In this document: in pieces, positions 37,547 to 46,788 of the stretch
Layout of the letters: each line of letters begins with the position of its first letter
How positions within the stretch are numbered: position 1 is the first letter of the stretch
DNA from: Pseudomonadales bacterium
GTDB taxonomy: Bacteria > Pseudomonadota > Gammaproteobacteria > Pseudomonadales > Ketobacteraceae
DNA length: 64,000 bases
Reading direction: 5' to 3'
NCBI GenBank assembly: GCA_020062665.1
Contig: JAGUVW010000026.1
Coordinates: 1 to 64,000 of the forward strand
Translations under genes and position numbers: made by a program
Notes under the pieces: generated by a model
The model's input: only the letters and a program-made list of their open reading frames with translations
Database searches by the model: none
Told to the model about the DNA's origin: nothing

Positions 37547-37562
37547 TGTCGCAAATGCGACA
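37547..37562. promoter_or_regulatory. NifA site (TGT-N10-ACA) for nifE
   Basis: TGTCGCAAATGCGACA fits TGT-N10-ACA exactly and is a perfect 16-bp palindrome (TGTCGCAA/ATGCGACA differs only at its centre). It lies in the lrv-nifE gap, 45 bp upstream of the sigma-54 element. Confidence 0.72.
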
Positions 37563-37610
37563 ATGTCGGCGCACGCCATCACCACGCCTTTTGCATTCGC
37601 GACAATGACG

Positions 37611-38375
37611 TCAGCGATTGTCGGGTTCACCACGCAACCGTTCCGCTATCGCCGCCAACACTTCCGGATCAGATTCATCCTGACATTGCTTCAACGCATA
37701 CAGCGGCGCATTGGCAACCGCAGCCAGACGCACCGTCCAGTCCCCATCGTCGAGCAGTTCGATGACGTCTTCCCCCTGCATGCGGTTGGCAACGATGCGG
37801 CGCACTTCCGGCTCCGGGTCGGTTGTCATCAGGCCCAACGACTCCGGCGGCAACCGCTTGGCCACCAGCTTGCGTACCTGGCGATCAGGATCGCGAATCA
37901 GGCGAAACAATCGTCCTACCGGCAAGCGCTGCGCCACATAGGCCCGCACCAGATAGTCGGGATCGTCGGCCATTTTTTCCAGCTGCTCTATCGGCAGGCG
38001 ATCGGCCACCGTGATGCGGACCTCCCGATCCTCATCATTCATCAGCACCGTCAGCTCTTCCCGTGGCAATCGGTAGGCGACGGCACGCCGCACTGCTTCA
38101 TCAGGATCGTGGATCAGATCCCTGAGCAACGTCACCGGCACATAGCGCACGGCGATGGCGCGACGCTCCCAGAAGTCATCGTGCAGATACTGGGGGGCAT
38201 ACTGGGGATTGACACGGAAGAAGCGATCGATCTGGCGCCCGCTCTCGATCACCACACAGGCGTCCCCCGGCATGCAGCGCCCGGTCAGCAGAAGATTCGT
38301 CCGGAACGGGCACAGCCGGCAATCCGCCACCGGCGTCGCAATCCTTTCCTGGGAGAGTTCGGTGGAATCGCTCAT
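37611..38375 (-). CDS. Leucine-rich-repeat-variant (LRV) 4Fe-4S protein
   Basis: The protein has 254 residues. The N-terminal cluster motif has four Cys (CRLCPF ... GRCMPGDAC) as in the A. vinelandii LRV protein, whose structure shows a 4Fe-4S domain capping a helical repeat. About seven 24-residue repeats of the type DPDxxVRxxVAxRLPxEx follow (for example DEDREVRITVADRLPIEQLE). It is the last gene of the nifHDKTY set. The function is unknown. Confidence 0.88.
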   Translation of the reverse strand: MSDSTELSQERIATPVADCRLCPFRTNLLLTGRCMPGDACVVIESGRQIDRFFRVNPQYAPQYLHDDFWERRAIAVRYVPVTLLRDLIHDPDEAVRRAVAYRLPREELTVLMNDEDREVRITVADRLPIEQLEKMADDPDYLVRAYVAQRLPVGRLFRLIRDPDRQVRKLVAKRLPPESLGLMTTDPEPEVRRIVANRMQGEDVIELLDDGDWTVRLAAVANAPLYALKQCQDESDPEVLAAIAERLRGEPDNR

Positions 38376-38385
38376 ATCGGCAAGC

Positions 38386-38652
38386 TCAATCCGTGATGAT
38401 TTCCGCCAATACCATGCCGGATGCAGAATCCAGATCAGATGTCAGGCATGAACAGTGGTCGCGGGAATCCACCAGATAGATGGCGAAGTGCTCCCGCGTC
38501 ACCACAGGCTTTCCCGCATTGATGTCATCATCCATGCACCAGGTAAAATGCTGGCCAGGAAAGCGTCCGCGCAATTCATGCAACAGGGCTTCCGACAACC
38601 CCTTCTGTTCCAGCAGCGCCACTACGTCTTCCAGTTCTGCCCTTGCAATCAT
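38386..38652 (-). CDS. Small nif-operon protein (DUF6129-like), 88 residues
   Basis: The protein has a helical start (MIARAELEDVVALLEQKGLS) and a beta-type region (GQHFTWCMDDDINAGKPVV, HFAIYLVDSRDHCSCLTSDL) with three Cys. GAGGAGG precedes ATG 38652, which overlaps the nifY stop by 4 bp. Genes of this kind lie between nifY and lrv in Azotobacter-type clusters. The family name is a tentative match and the function is unknown. Confidence 0.7.
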   Translation of the reverse strand: MIARAELEDVVALLEQKGLSEALLHELRGRFPGQHFTWCMDDDINAGKPVVTREHFAIYLVDSRDHCSCLTSDLDSASGMVLAEIITD

Positions 38653-39356
38653 GACCACACCTCCTCGTTGAAGCGACGCATGACAGGCGTGCGGCCCATG
38701 GCTTTCGTCAGCCAGGGCGGCGGATTGTCCTGCGCCACCACCTGTTGCAAGCGCTTCAGCTCGTCCAGCGCTCGCGCCGGTTCCAACAGTTTGATCGGAT
38801 GCAAGCCCGTGCCCACCACACTCGCAGCAGCGGCGGCACCGATACCCGTGGTGTACAGCACGTCGCAATCGCGGATCAGATCGGCGCGTGACAGGCTGCG
38901 ATCGCGCGCACTCTGGCCATCCCGCGCTGGCTCACGAATATCAATCAGGCGGATGTATTCGGGCGATACCTGATAAATGAGGAAACGTGCGCAGCTGTAA
39001 AACGCGCCATCGATTTTTTCGCCGCTACAGGATGCGCAGGCAACACGCACAGAGCCATACAGTTCGCAGTAGACACCGCAGGCAATACTGGGCAGCGGGT
39101 CGCGTACCAGGTTGACACCACGTCCTTTGAGCAACCCCAACGCCTTCTGAAAATGGTCCGGATCAACCTGTGCCAGCCAGCCTCCTGCCGCATTGCGCAG
39201 CCGGGTCGCGCGCAACTTCTGCAATTTGGCATCCGTAAGCGGTTCACCCAGAATGCCAATCAACACCTGCAGCAAAGGACGCACATCCATGCCGGGCAAC
39301 AGGCGCGATGCCAGCCCAATACGCAGCGCGATTTCATCATCGAGTGGCGCCGGCAT
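38649..39356 (-). CDS. nifY: NifY/NafY-type cofactor-binding protein
   Basis: The protein has 235 residues. An N-terminal helical domain that docks on apo-NifDK (LLQVLIGILGEPLTDAKLQK) is followed by a NifX-like FeMo-co-binding domain at about residues 95-215 (VRVACASCSGEKIDGAFYSC, GIGAAAAASVVGTGLHPIKL). It holds or inserts cofactor during MoFe maturation. It lies 3 bp after nifT. Confidence 0.92.
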   Translation of the reverse strand: MPAPLDDEIALRIGLASRLLPGMDVRPLLQVLIGILGEPLTDAKLQKLRATRLRNAAGGWLAQVDPDHFQKALGLLKGRGVNLVRDPLPSIACGVYCELYGSVRVACASCSGEKIDGAFYSCARFLIYQVSPEYIRLIDIREPARDGQSARDRSLSRADLIRDCDVLYTTGIGAAAAASVVGTGLHPIKLLEPARALDELKRLQQVVAQDNPPPWLTKAMGRTPVMRRFNEEVWS

Positions 39357-39359
39357 GAA

Positions 39360-39584
39360 TCAGTCCTCGCCGCCACCCATGCGCCTGGCGCGCAAGGTCA
39401 CGGGCAACTTGGGTGGCGCAATCGGCTCCAGATAGTAGCTGGAACCATCCGCCAACCTGACCTCGCCGCCCCACTGTTCAGCGCTGTCATGTTCGATCGA
39501 CACGATATCTTCTTCCAGATCACGCTTGGCCACATAAAGGGTCATTTTGCCGCTACCATCGCGACGAATCATTACACTGGGCAT
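39360..39584 (-). CDS. nifT: NifT/FixU small protein
   Basis: NifT has 74 residues and the canonical pattern: MPSVMIRRDGSGKMTLYVAK, KRDLEEDIVSIE, WGGEVRLADGSSYYLE. Its function is unproven; the gene nearly always follows nifK. GGAGAG precedes ATG 39584; the open frame upstream overlaps nifK and is rejected. Confidence 0.92.
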   Translation of the reverse strand: MPSVMIRRDGSGKMTLYVAKRDLEEDIVSIEHDSAEQWGGEVRLADGSSYYLEPIAPPKLPVTLRARRMGGGED

Positions 39585-39676
39585 GAAAACTCTCCGCACA
39601 CCGGATGACTGCTGGGAATGTCCGGTGGTGCGAAACCTGTGATCCCGCACCACCGGCAACGAACCGGAACCGTCGA

Positions 39677-41248
39677 TCAACGGATCAGATCGTAGTTGTA
39701 GTCCGTGGTCTGCATGCCTCGGGTCTCCTCGTCCAGACGCTCCAGCACCGCATTCACCAAGGTAGTGAGGATCTGCATGGCGCCTTCGTAACCCAGTGTG
39801 GTCTGCCGGTGCAGGTGGTGGCGGTCGAAAATCGGGAAGCCGATTCTGATCAGCGGCACCTCGAACTCCTTGCCTTTGTGCAGCGTGTCACGCTGGATGA
39901 ACTTGCCGTAGGAATTGCCAATCATGAAGTCCGGCTTGTCGGTGAACACCAGGGAACGCATGTGCCACAGATCCTTGCCGATATGGGCGGTGCAATTCTT
40001 GCCATAGGGCGAGGATTCCAGCAGGGCTTCCACTGACTTCTTCCAGCGCTTGTTGGCGTTGTTGCAGACGACATGCGTCGGTTCGGCTCCCAGCTCCAAC
40101 AGGAATTTCACCATGCCCAGCACAAAATCCGGATCACCCCACAACGCGAACTTCTTGCCGTGCATCCAGGCATGGGAGTCGGTAATCATATCCACCAGAC
40201 GTCCGCGCTCCTTGGCCAGACTGTCGGGAATTGGCTTGCCGGTGATTTCACTGACTTTCATCAGGAACTCATCGGTCCAGTCCAGACCCATGGGAATGTT
40301 CAGCTTGGGCACTTCGTGCTTCCAGGTGTTCTCGACAAACTTCTTGGTTTTTTCCAGATGCCAAGGTTGCAGCAGAATAGTATTCAGCGCATTGGGCGCA
40401 TCCTTGATTTCAGCCTGCGTGGTACCGCCGGAATACATGCGGAATTCACCGTCTGCCGGGGTATCCAGCACCTCGGTGGGATCGGACAGCAGGACATTGT
40501 CTACACCCATCTCGCCCAGCATGCGCTTGATCACGCGGAAGTTGCCCAGATACGTTTCGAAGCCCGGCACCACGTTGATCTTGCCGTTGCTGCCGACCAC
40601 TTTGTCCTCCATGTAGTTCAGGGTGAAGTAGCGGACGATGCCTTCGAACATGTTGTCCCAACCGGTGACATGGCTGCCCACGAAGCTGGGCGTATGTGCA
40701 AACGGTACCGGATATTCCTGGGGAACAAAGCCTTCCTTCTTGGAATTGTTGATGAACGCGTTGAGGTCGTCACCGATCACCTCTGCCATGCAGGTGGTGG
40801 ACACGGCAATCATGTCGGGCTTATAGACTTCGCGGCAGTTCTGCAAACCGTCCTTCATGTTCTGCTGACCGCCGAACACCGCCGCGTCCTCCGTCATGGA
40901 ATCCGATACGCAGGATACCGGCTCCTTGAAGTGACGGTTGAAGTAGGTGCGGAAATACGCAACACAGCCTTGAGAGCCGTGGACATAGGGCATGGTTTTT
41001 TCAAAGCCCAGGGCACACAACACTGCACCCAGCGGCTGACAGGCCTTGGCGGGGTTAACGGTGAGCGCTTCACGCTGGAAGTTCAGTTCCTGATATTCCT
41101 TGGTGGTCGTCCACAGGAATGTTTCATCAATCTTGTCCTGCGGATGTCTTTCCTCGAAACCGTCGCGCTTGCGCGCAAGCATGTCGCGGTATTCATCATC
41201 GCGGAACAGTGGATAACTGGGTTTGATATTGTCGACTTGCTGGCTCAT
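39677..41248 (-). CDS. nifK: Nitrogenase MoFe protein beta subunit
   Basis: NifK has 523 residues. The P-cluster ligands are visible: KACQPLGAVLC, GSQGCVAYFR, STTCMAEVIGDD and the Ser in HTPSFVGSHVTGWD. With NifD it forms the alpha2-beta2 dinitrogenase that reduces N2. The N-terminal extension typical of class I (Azotobacter-type) NifK is present. A 123-bp gap to nifD holds no evident promoter. Confidence 0.98.
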   Translation of the reverse strand: MSQQVDNIKPSYPLFRDDEYRDMLARKRDGFEERHPQDKIDETFLWTTTKEYQELNFQREALTVNPAKACQPLGAVLCALGFEKTMPYVHGSQGCVAYFRTYFNRHFKEPVSCVSDSMTEDAAVFGGQQNMKDGLQNCREVYKPDMIAVSTTCMAEVIGDDLNAFINNSKKEGFVPQEYPVPFAHTPSFVGSHVTGWDNMFEGIVRYFTLNYMEDKVVGSNGKINVVPGFETYLGNFRVIKRMLGEMGVDNVLLSDPTEVLDTPADGEFRMYSGGTTQAEIKDAPNALNTILLQPWHLEKTKKFVENTWKHEVPKLNIPMGLDWTDEFLMKVSEITGKPIPDSLAKERGRLVDMITDSHAWMHGKKFALWGDPDFVLGMVKFLLELGAEPTHVVCNNANKRWKKSVEALLESSPYGKNCTAHIGKDLWHMRSLVFTDKPDFMIGNSYGKFIQRDTLHKGKEFEVPLIRIGFPIFDRHHLHRQTTLGYEGAMQILTTLVNAVLERLDEETRGMQTTDYNYDLIR

Positions 41249-41371
41249 GATGATGCTCCTTCCGCGCCACTCATATGTGGACTGGCGGATACAGGGTTCC
41301 GGCGTCCAGGGCACCGACGCAAATGCCGGTACCGGGAAACACCAGAAGAGGTTTTAGACAAATGTGCCGGC

Positions 41372-42853
41372 TCAGGCGCTGGCAGCCAGTTTTTCGGTAA
41401 CCGCTTCCTGCTTTTTCCAGGGTGCGGCCATCTTGCTCCAGCAAGGATTGTTCAGCGTCATATCCATATCGCGGGCGAAGATGGCAAAACCATCGAAGCC
41501 GTGATAGGGGCCGGAATAATCCCAGGAATGCATCTGCCGGAAGGGAACACCCATTTTCTGGAAGATGTATTTTTCCTTGATGCCGGAACCGATCAGATCG
41601 GGCTTGACCTTCTTCACGAACTCCTCGAATTCGTAGCCGGTCACATCGTCATACAGCAGTGTGGCATCGCCCATTTCCTTCAGCGTGCGGTCGTAGTCGT
41701 CGTTGTGACCGAACTCATAGCCGGTGCCCACCACTTCCATGCCCAGGTCTTCATAGGCACCGATCACGTGACGGGGACGCAGACCGCCGATGTAAAGCAT
41801 GACGCGCTTGCCCTCCAGACGCGGGCGGTATTTGGCAATCACCGCATCCCACTCCGGCTTGTACTTGGCAATCACTTCCTCGCACTTGGCCTGGATGCTT
41901 TCATCGAAGAAGGCAGCAATCTTGCGCAGGGACTCCACTGTCTTGGTGGGACCGAAGAAGTTGTACTCCATCCAGGGAATGCCGTACTTCTCTTCCATAT
42001 GACGGGAGATGTAGTTCATGGAACGGTAACAGTGCACCAGATTCAGTTTGCACTTCGGTGTCAGCTCCATCTCAGAAATGGTGCCATCGCCCGACCACTG
42101 CGCTACCACGCGCAGGCCCATTTCCTCCAGCAGAATGCGCGACGACCAGGCATCACCACCGATGTTGTAATCGCCAATAATCGCGACATCATAGGGTGTG
42201 GTTTCGAAGCTGGTGTCGTTGTCGCGCTTGCCCAATACCCAGTCTCGCACGGCGTCATTGGCAATGTGGTGACCCAGCGACTGGGATACGCCACGGAAGC
42301 CTTCGCAACGTACCGGCACGACTGTCTTGCCATGCTCGGCCGTTTTCTTTTTGGCGACCGCTTCGATGTCATCGCCGATCAAGCCAATCGGACATTCAGA
42401 CTGAATTGAAATGCCCTTATTGAGCGGAAACAGGGTTTCGATCTCATCTATCAGCTTGGCGAGCTTTTTGTCGCCACCGAACACGATGTCCTTCTCCTGG
42501 AAATCCGAGGTAAAGTTCATGGTGACGAAAGCATTCACACCGGTGGTGCCGATGTAATAGTTGCGGCGACCGGCGCGGGAATACTGACCACAGCCCACCG
42601 GGCCATGGGAAATATGGATCATATCCTTCACCGGACCCCACACCACACCCTTGGAACCGGCGTAGGCGCAGCCGCGGATCGTCATCAGACCCGGCAGGGA
42701 TTTCTTGTTGGATGTGATGCACTTTTTGGACTGTTCCAACGTGGGATCGTTGGGCGAAAGATGCTTGGCGCGATCTTTCTTGGCTTTCTCTGGATAGACT
42801 TCCAGAACTTCCTGGATGAGGCTTTCGACCTCTTCACGTGACATGCCTGACAT
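41372..42853 (-). CDS. nifD: Nitrogenase MoFe protein alpha subunit
   Basis: NifD has 493 residues. The P-cluster cysteines are in [22 protein letters not shown] and [12 protein letters not shown]. The FeMo-co ligands are the Cys in [13 protein letters not shown] and the His in [14 protein letters not shown]. No substitution of a key residue is seen. AGGAG precedes ATG 42853. Confidence 0.98.
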   Translation of the reverse strand: MSGMSREEVESLIQEVLEVYPEKAKKDRAKHLSPNDPTLEQSKKCITSNKKSLPGLMTIRGCAYAGSKGVVWGPVKDMIHISHGPVGCGQYSRAGRRNYYIGTTGVNAFVTMNFTSDFQEKDIVFGGDKKLAKLIDEIETLFPLNKGISIQSECPIGLIGDDIEAVAKKKTAEHGKTVVPVRCEGFRGVSQSLGHHIANDAVRDWVLGKRDNDTSFETTPYDVAIIGDYNIGGDAWSSRILLEEMGLRVVAQWSGDGTISEMELTPKCKLNLVHCYRSMNYISRHMEEKYGIPWMEYNFFGPTKTVESLRKIAAFFDESIQAKCEEVIAKYKPEWDAVIAKYRPRLEGKRVMLYIGGLRPRHVIGAYEDLGMEVVGTGYEFGHNDDYDRTLKEMGDATLLYDDVTGYEFEEFVKKVKPDLIGSGIKEKYIFQKMGVPFRQMHSWDYSGPYHGFDGFAIFARDMDMTLNNPCWSKMAAPWKKQEAVTEKLAASA

Positions 42854-42887
42854 GGTGTTTCTCCTGACTGGGTATGTTTGCGGGCAA

Positions 42888-42915
42888 CAGTGGCACCCGT
42901 TGAAGAGCGCCACTG
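42888..42915 (-). other. Stem-loop in the nifH-nifD intergenic region
   Basis: CAGTGGC (42888-42894) and GCCACTG (42909-42915) form a 7-bp perfect stem with a 14-nt loop, 38 nt after the nifH stop. There is no T-run after it, so it is not a plain terminator. Hairpins here are known in other diazotrophs and may stabilise nifH mRNA or give more NifH than NifDK. Confidence 0.6.
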
Positions 42916-42953
42916 ACAAGGCCAATCTGCCTGCCCCGTTGATTACCTCAGGA

Positions 42954-43856
<903 letters not shown>

Positions 43857-43915
43857 TCAATCCACACACAGGGTTGTGGGCGCAAGGCGAGAGTTGCCTA
43901 TCGCACCGGGACAGG

Positions 43916-43931
43916 AGCAGGCTTTGTGCCA
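43916..43931 (-). promoter_or_regulatory. Sigma-54 promoter of nifHDK
   Basis: On the minus strand the element reads TGGCACAAAGCCTGCT: perfect -24 (TGGCAC) and -12 (CTGC) with GG-N10-GC spacing. It lies 81 bp before nifH. NifA sites begin 110 and 171 bp upstream. Confidence 0.87.
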
Positions 43932-44040
43932 ATCCGTTTTTTAATAGTCAAGCTGCTGAAAATACAGAAATTTGGATCGAGCACTCCGAGCGATGGGCCA
44001 GTGACATACACAACAAATCACAGCCGACTTGTCGGTTGCT

Positions 44041-44056
44041 TGTTGCAATGGCGACA
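44041..44056. promoter_or_regulatory. NifA site 1 in the nifH / SIR2 divergent region
   Basis: TGTTGCAATGGCGACA fits TGT-N10-ACA. It lies 110 bp from the nifH sigma-54 element and 135 bp from the plus-strand one. The 414-bp gap between the two genes holds these regulatory sites and no gene. Confidence 0.78.
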
Positions 44057-44101
44057 AACTTTTGTGGAGGGAATTTCATTCCCGTTCAACAGCGGAATGT
44101 G

Positions 44102-44117
44102 TGTTGCAAACACGACA
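44102..44117. promoter_or_regulatory. NifA site 2 in the nifH / SIR2 divergent region
   Basis: TGTTGCAAACACGACA fits TGT-N10-ACA and shares the outer bases TGTTGCAA...CGACA with site 1, 61 bp away. It is 171 bp from the nifH element and 74 bp from the plus-strand element. A weak sigma-54-like string (CGGAATGTGTGTTGCA, 44093-44108) overlaps it. Confidence 0.78.
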
Positions 44118-44190
44118 AATTGTCGGCTTCGACCACCGCTTACGGTTTCGCCGGTTCAGTCAACCTCACGGAATTTCACAGCTTTTCTGC

Positions 44191-44206
44191 TGGCGCAACT
44201 CTTGCT
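44191..44206 (+). promoter_or_regulatory. Sigma-54 promoter for the SIR2-like gene
   Basis: TGGCGCAACTCTTGCT has one mismatch in TGGCAC-N5-TTGCT and the correct GG-N10-GC spacing. It lies 44 bp before the SIR2-like ATG. The two NifA sites lie 74 and 135 bp upstream, the usual range, so this gene pair is probably expressed together with nifHDK. Confidence 0.75.
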
Positions 44207-44249
44207 CACGGTTACGCCAGCACATTCATATCTCAAGAAGGAGCAACCG

Positions 44250-45098
44250 ATGAACCCAGCCAACTTCAGTGACGCCATCATCGCCGGCCTGCAACGGGGA
44301 GAAGTGATTCCCTACATGGGCCCCGGTGTTCTGCGGGGCGTTACCGATCTGGTGGATGGCTCTGCCATTCCCGCCGACAGCGACAGTCTGATCTACGCGA
44401 TGACCGGCGGCCAGGCCATGGCACCACGGTTGATGTATGAATTTCCCCGTGCTGCCATGCATATGGAGAACAAAAAGGGCCGCAATTTCATCGAGCACTT
44501 CCTTACCCGCACCTATGGCGAACGCAAGTGGAGCCCATCCCCATCGCACCAGTGGATCGCCAGCCTGAATCTGCCCTACGTGATTGACTGCAACCGCGAT
44601 ACCCAACTGCAAACACTCTATGCCGATCGCGCCCACACGCTGGTGGTGGGCGCCGCGCGCATCGCCGCAACGCCCTATCGCTTCGATCTGTATCAATGGC
44701 AAGGTGATGCCTACCAGTCCATCAGCATTGATCAGGTCGATACTGGTCTGCCAATTCTGTTCAAACCCCTGGGTACACCGCTGCCCAAGCCCAGCTACGT
44801 TGCATCCGATGCCGATTTCGTCGATTACATCACCGAGCTGATGGGTGGCTTTGCCGTGCCTGGCTGGATCAAGCACTTGCGCCAGCACAAGCGCTATCTG
44901 TTCCTGGGCATGCGTTTCAACCGCGACACCGATCGCATGGTGATGAGTGAAATCGTCTATGGCGCGGCGCCAGATGCAGGCTGGGCACTGATCAGTGAAC
45001 CCACCGACAAGGAACAGCGCTTCTGTGCCCGCAAGAACATCCAGATTATCGACGCAGATTGTCAGCTTCTGTCGGGCACATCAGCAGTCGCCGCATGA
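44250..45098 (+). CDS. SIR2-like domain protein, divergent from nifH
   Basis: The protein has 282 residues. The layout recalls SIR2-like NAD-binding proteins: VIPYMGPGVLRG in place of GAG-x-S, LPYVIDCNRDTQ in place of TTN-x-D, LFKPLGTPLPKPSY in place of K-x-HG, then SDADFVDYI and KRYLFLGMRFNRDTDRM. The His of the K-L-HG motif, catalytic in NAD-cleaving members, is not present, so it may bind but not cleave nucleotide. AAGGAG precedes ATG 44250. Its sigma-54 element and the shared NifA sites tie it to nitrogen fixation. The family call is from motif pattern only. Confidence 0.65.
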   Translation: MNPANFSDAIIAGLQRGEVIPYMGPGVLRGVTDLVDGSAIPADSDSLIYAMTGGQAMAPRLMYEFPRAAMHMENKKGRNFIEHFLTRTYGERKWSPSPSHQWIASLNLPYVIDCNRDTQLQTLYADRAHTLVVGAARIAATPYRFDLYQWQGDAYQSISIDQVDTGLPILFKPLGTPLPKPSYVASDADFVDYITELMGGFAVPGWIKHLRQHKRYLFLGMRFNRDTDRMVMSEIVYGAAPDAGWALISEPTDKEQRFCARKNIQIIDADCQLLSGTSAVAA

Positions 45099-45145
45099 TG
45101 CACCCGACGTATAAAGATTTCATCCACTTGCCAGGAGTACATACC

Positions 45146-45709
45146 ATGTTGTTGGAACGCTATGAATCCCAGTCCCTGCTTTGCAACCAGAGCGTCAAGG
45201 GCGCCACTACCACGTCTAGCCTGTACGCCTTTCGTGGCGATATGGTGATTGAAGAGGGCGAGATCGCCGATGCTCAGGGCCGCCGTAAACCGCCCAAATC
45301 AGTAGTGAAGCAAGCAGTGATACTGCTGAGTGGCGACAGGATTCTGGGTATCGCCGGTGAGATCCAGGATCTTGCCCTGCTATCTGCATTTGCCGACAGA
45401 TACACCGCGGATATCGATCCAACCCTGCCGGTACTGTTTTATGTGTCCAACCTGGGTAAACCACTGCAGCTGGAATGGAGTGGCCTGCGCTATATTCTGA
45501 TTCCCCACGAAGACGGCGCGGTTTGGAACACACTGATGGAGGATCTGCGGCTCGACAAAGATGACTTCAAAGGCCAGTCTGCTGAAGACAAGGTGATCAC
45601 CATGTTCGACGCCATCAAGGGTTTCAAACCCAAGTATGAGCAGGTATCACTGGATGACGCGGCGAAATTCACCGTTGAAGTTAAAAAAGAAGCGCGCGGA
45701 CCGGTGTGA
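45146..45709 (+). CDS. Unknown partner of the SIR2-like protein, 187 residues
   Basis: I do not recognise a domain. The protein is soluble, mixed alpha/beta, with strands such as VVKQAVILLSGDRILGIAGE and PVLFYVSNLGKPLQLEWSGL, then a Lys/Asp-rich C-terminal third. AGGAG precedes ATG 45146, 47 bp after the SIR2-like stop, so the two are probably one NifA-dependent unit. A GC hairpin covers its stop codon. Confidence 0.7.
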   Translation: MLLERYESQSLLCNQSVKGATTTSSLYAFRGDMVIEEGEIADAQGRRKPPKSVVKQAVILLSGDRILGIAGEIQDLALLSAFADRYTADIDPTLPVLFYVSNLGKPLQLEWSGLRYILIPHEDGAVWNTLMEDLRLDKDDFKGQSAEDKVITMFDAIKGFKPKYEQVSLDDAAKFTVEVKKEARGPV

Positions 45710-45717
45710 GTCCGCGC
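45683..45717 (-). terminator. Hairpin terminator for the DUF1569 gene
   Basis: GCGCGGAC (45694-45701) and GTCCGCGC (45710-45717) form an 8-bp perfect stem with an 8-nt loop. On the minus strand it is followed after four bases by six T (45688-45683). It should end transcription from the minus-strand gene at 45738 and may slow plus-strand transcription too. It lies across the stop codon of the upstream plus-strand gene. Confidence 0.7.
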
Positions 45718-45737
45718 ACAAAACCAGTTCCTGGCCT

Positions 45738-46313
45738 TCAAGCCGGCATGCGGAAGAAGGAAAAATGATTGGCCAGGTGCATGGCATGGGCCTGCTCATA
45801 CTCTGCCTTGCTGAGTTCGCCATAGGCAAAGTGCGGTTTGAGTTCGCCCTGCCACTGCCGGAACTGTTCGATCGCCGCACGCAAGCGGGCTTCGGCGGTC
45901 GGGATATCAGTGGCATCATCCAGCGCGGGTGCCCCCGGAATCGGTTCTGCCAGATCGTGGGTCATGCGGCCGCGCCAGGCAAACACCTTGTAAGCCGCCG
46001 CTCCTACCGTGTTCTGGAACAACGCGGATTTCGACTCAGGAAAGCCTGTCATGGAAAACTCGATACTCTGCGCGCAATGGGTGAGCGTCTTCGCCCAGTT
46101 CCAGGTGGTGTGCGAAACCGGTTCTCCACTGCCCGCCAATTGCGCCAGCTCCGCCAGAGCTTCATCCAGCGTTTCAAACTGCAGCTCGCGATCGGCGCTG
46201 CCGGCCGACGCCAGCGCACCGGGCGCCATCAGCGCAATGCCGGTGAACACGGTTGCCTGCAGGAACTGCCGGCGGCCAAGACGATGATTTTTCAGATGCT
46301 TATTCACTGCCAT
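45738..46313 (-). CDS. DUF1569-type Tat-signal protein
   Basis: The protein has 191 residues. The N-terminus has a twin-arginine signal (LGRRQFLQATVFTGIALMAP), so it is probably exported folded. The rest is a DinB-like helical bundle of the DUF1569 type, with His residues in SHTTWNWAKTLTHCAQSIEF and QAHAMHLANHFSFF that could bind a metal. No reaction is known. It is convergent with the SIR2-partner gene and followed by a terminator. The 245-bp gap on its other side, before the peptide gene, holds no clear promoter that I can see. Confidence 0.75.
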   Translation of the reverse strand: MAVNKHLKNHRLGRRQFLQATVFTGIALMAPGALASAGSADRELQFETLDEALAELAQLAGSGEPVSHTTWNWAKTLTHCAQSIEFSMTGFPESKSALFQNTVGAAAYKVFAWRGRMTHDLAEPIPGAPALDDATDIPTAEARLRAAIEQFRQWQGELKPHFAYGELSKAEYEQAHAMHLANHFSFFRMPA

Positions 46314-46558
46314 ACCTCTCTGCTGCGACCCGACGCAGTATAACCCAGCTCTCGCAAACCCCACACACGGCCGCTTTTTCCTGCTGGCAGCGTCACGTTC
46401 TTTTTGTGCGCTCTCCGGTTTGTGCAGCTGCCGAAAGTCACGGCCGGATTCGTCAACTTGTTACATCCCTCCCGCAACACACAGGCGTAGGCTGAATATG
46501 TCGCGCCAGGATGGGCCGGCACAAAACCCTTCTTTTATTCCTCTCAGGAGATTTCATT

Positions 46559-46741
46559 ATGCAAACGCTCGCCGATACACAACCCACTGTACGTGAACTG
46601 AAGCCGGAAGAATGCCAGCAGGTATCCGGTGGACTGGTGGCTGCCGACGTCTCGGATCTCAAGGATTTTCCGGTGATCGCGTGGCCCCGCATCAATGTGG
46701 CCGTCAACGGCAAGATCCTCACCGCCAAGACCTTTGGCTGA
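46559..46741 (+). CDS. Double-glycine-leader peptide 1 (bacteriocin-like)
   Basis: This is a 60-residue precursor. The leader ends in a GG processing site at residues 24-25: VRELKPEECQQVSGG. Cleavage by the C39 domain of the ABC exporter encoded 2 kb downstream would release a 35-residue peptide starting LVAADVSDLK and ending LTAKTFG, with no Cys. CAGGAG lies 8 nt before ATG 46559. No known bacteriocin is recognised in the mature part, so a signalling role is also possible. Confidence 0.72.
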   Translation: MQTLADTQPTVRELKPEECQQVSGGLVAADVSDLKDFPVIAWPRINVAVNGKILTAKTFG

Positions 46742-46788
46742 TCAGCGCCGGATTAAAACCAAACAATATCAATGAAAAGGAGCTCGCC

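Noticed and set aside
41249-41371. Promoter or gene in the nifD-nifK gap
   Set aside because: Only a short CCAC-N6-GTGG inverted repeat is present; no -24/-12 element and no coding frame.
40073-42409. 778-codon open frame on the plus strand
   Set aside because: Antisense to nifD and nifK; composition (His/Gln/Val-rich) is typical of a shadow frame.
44093-44108. Sigma-54-like string CGGAATGTGTGTTGCA on the plus strand
   Set aside because: Its -24 box is poor, it overlaps NifA site 2, and a better element lies at 44191-44206.
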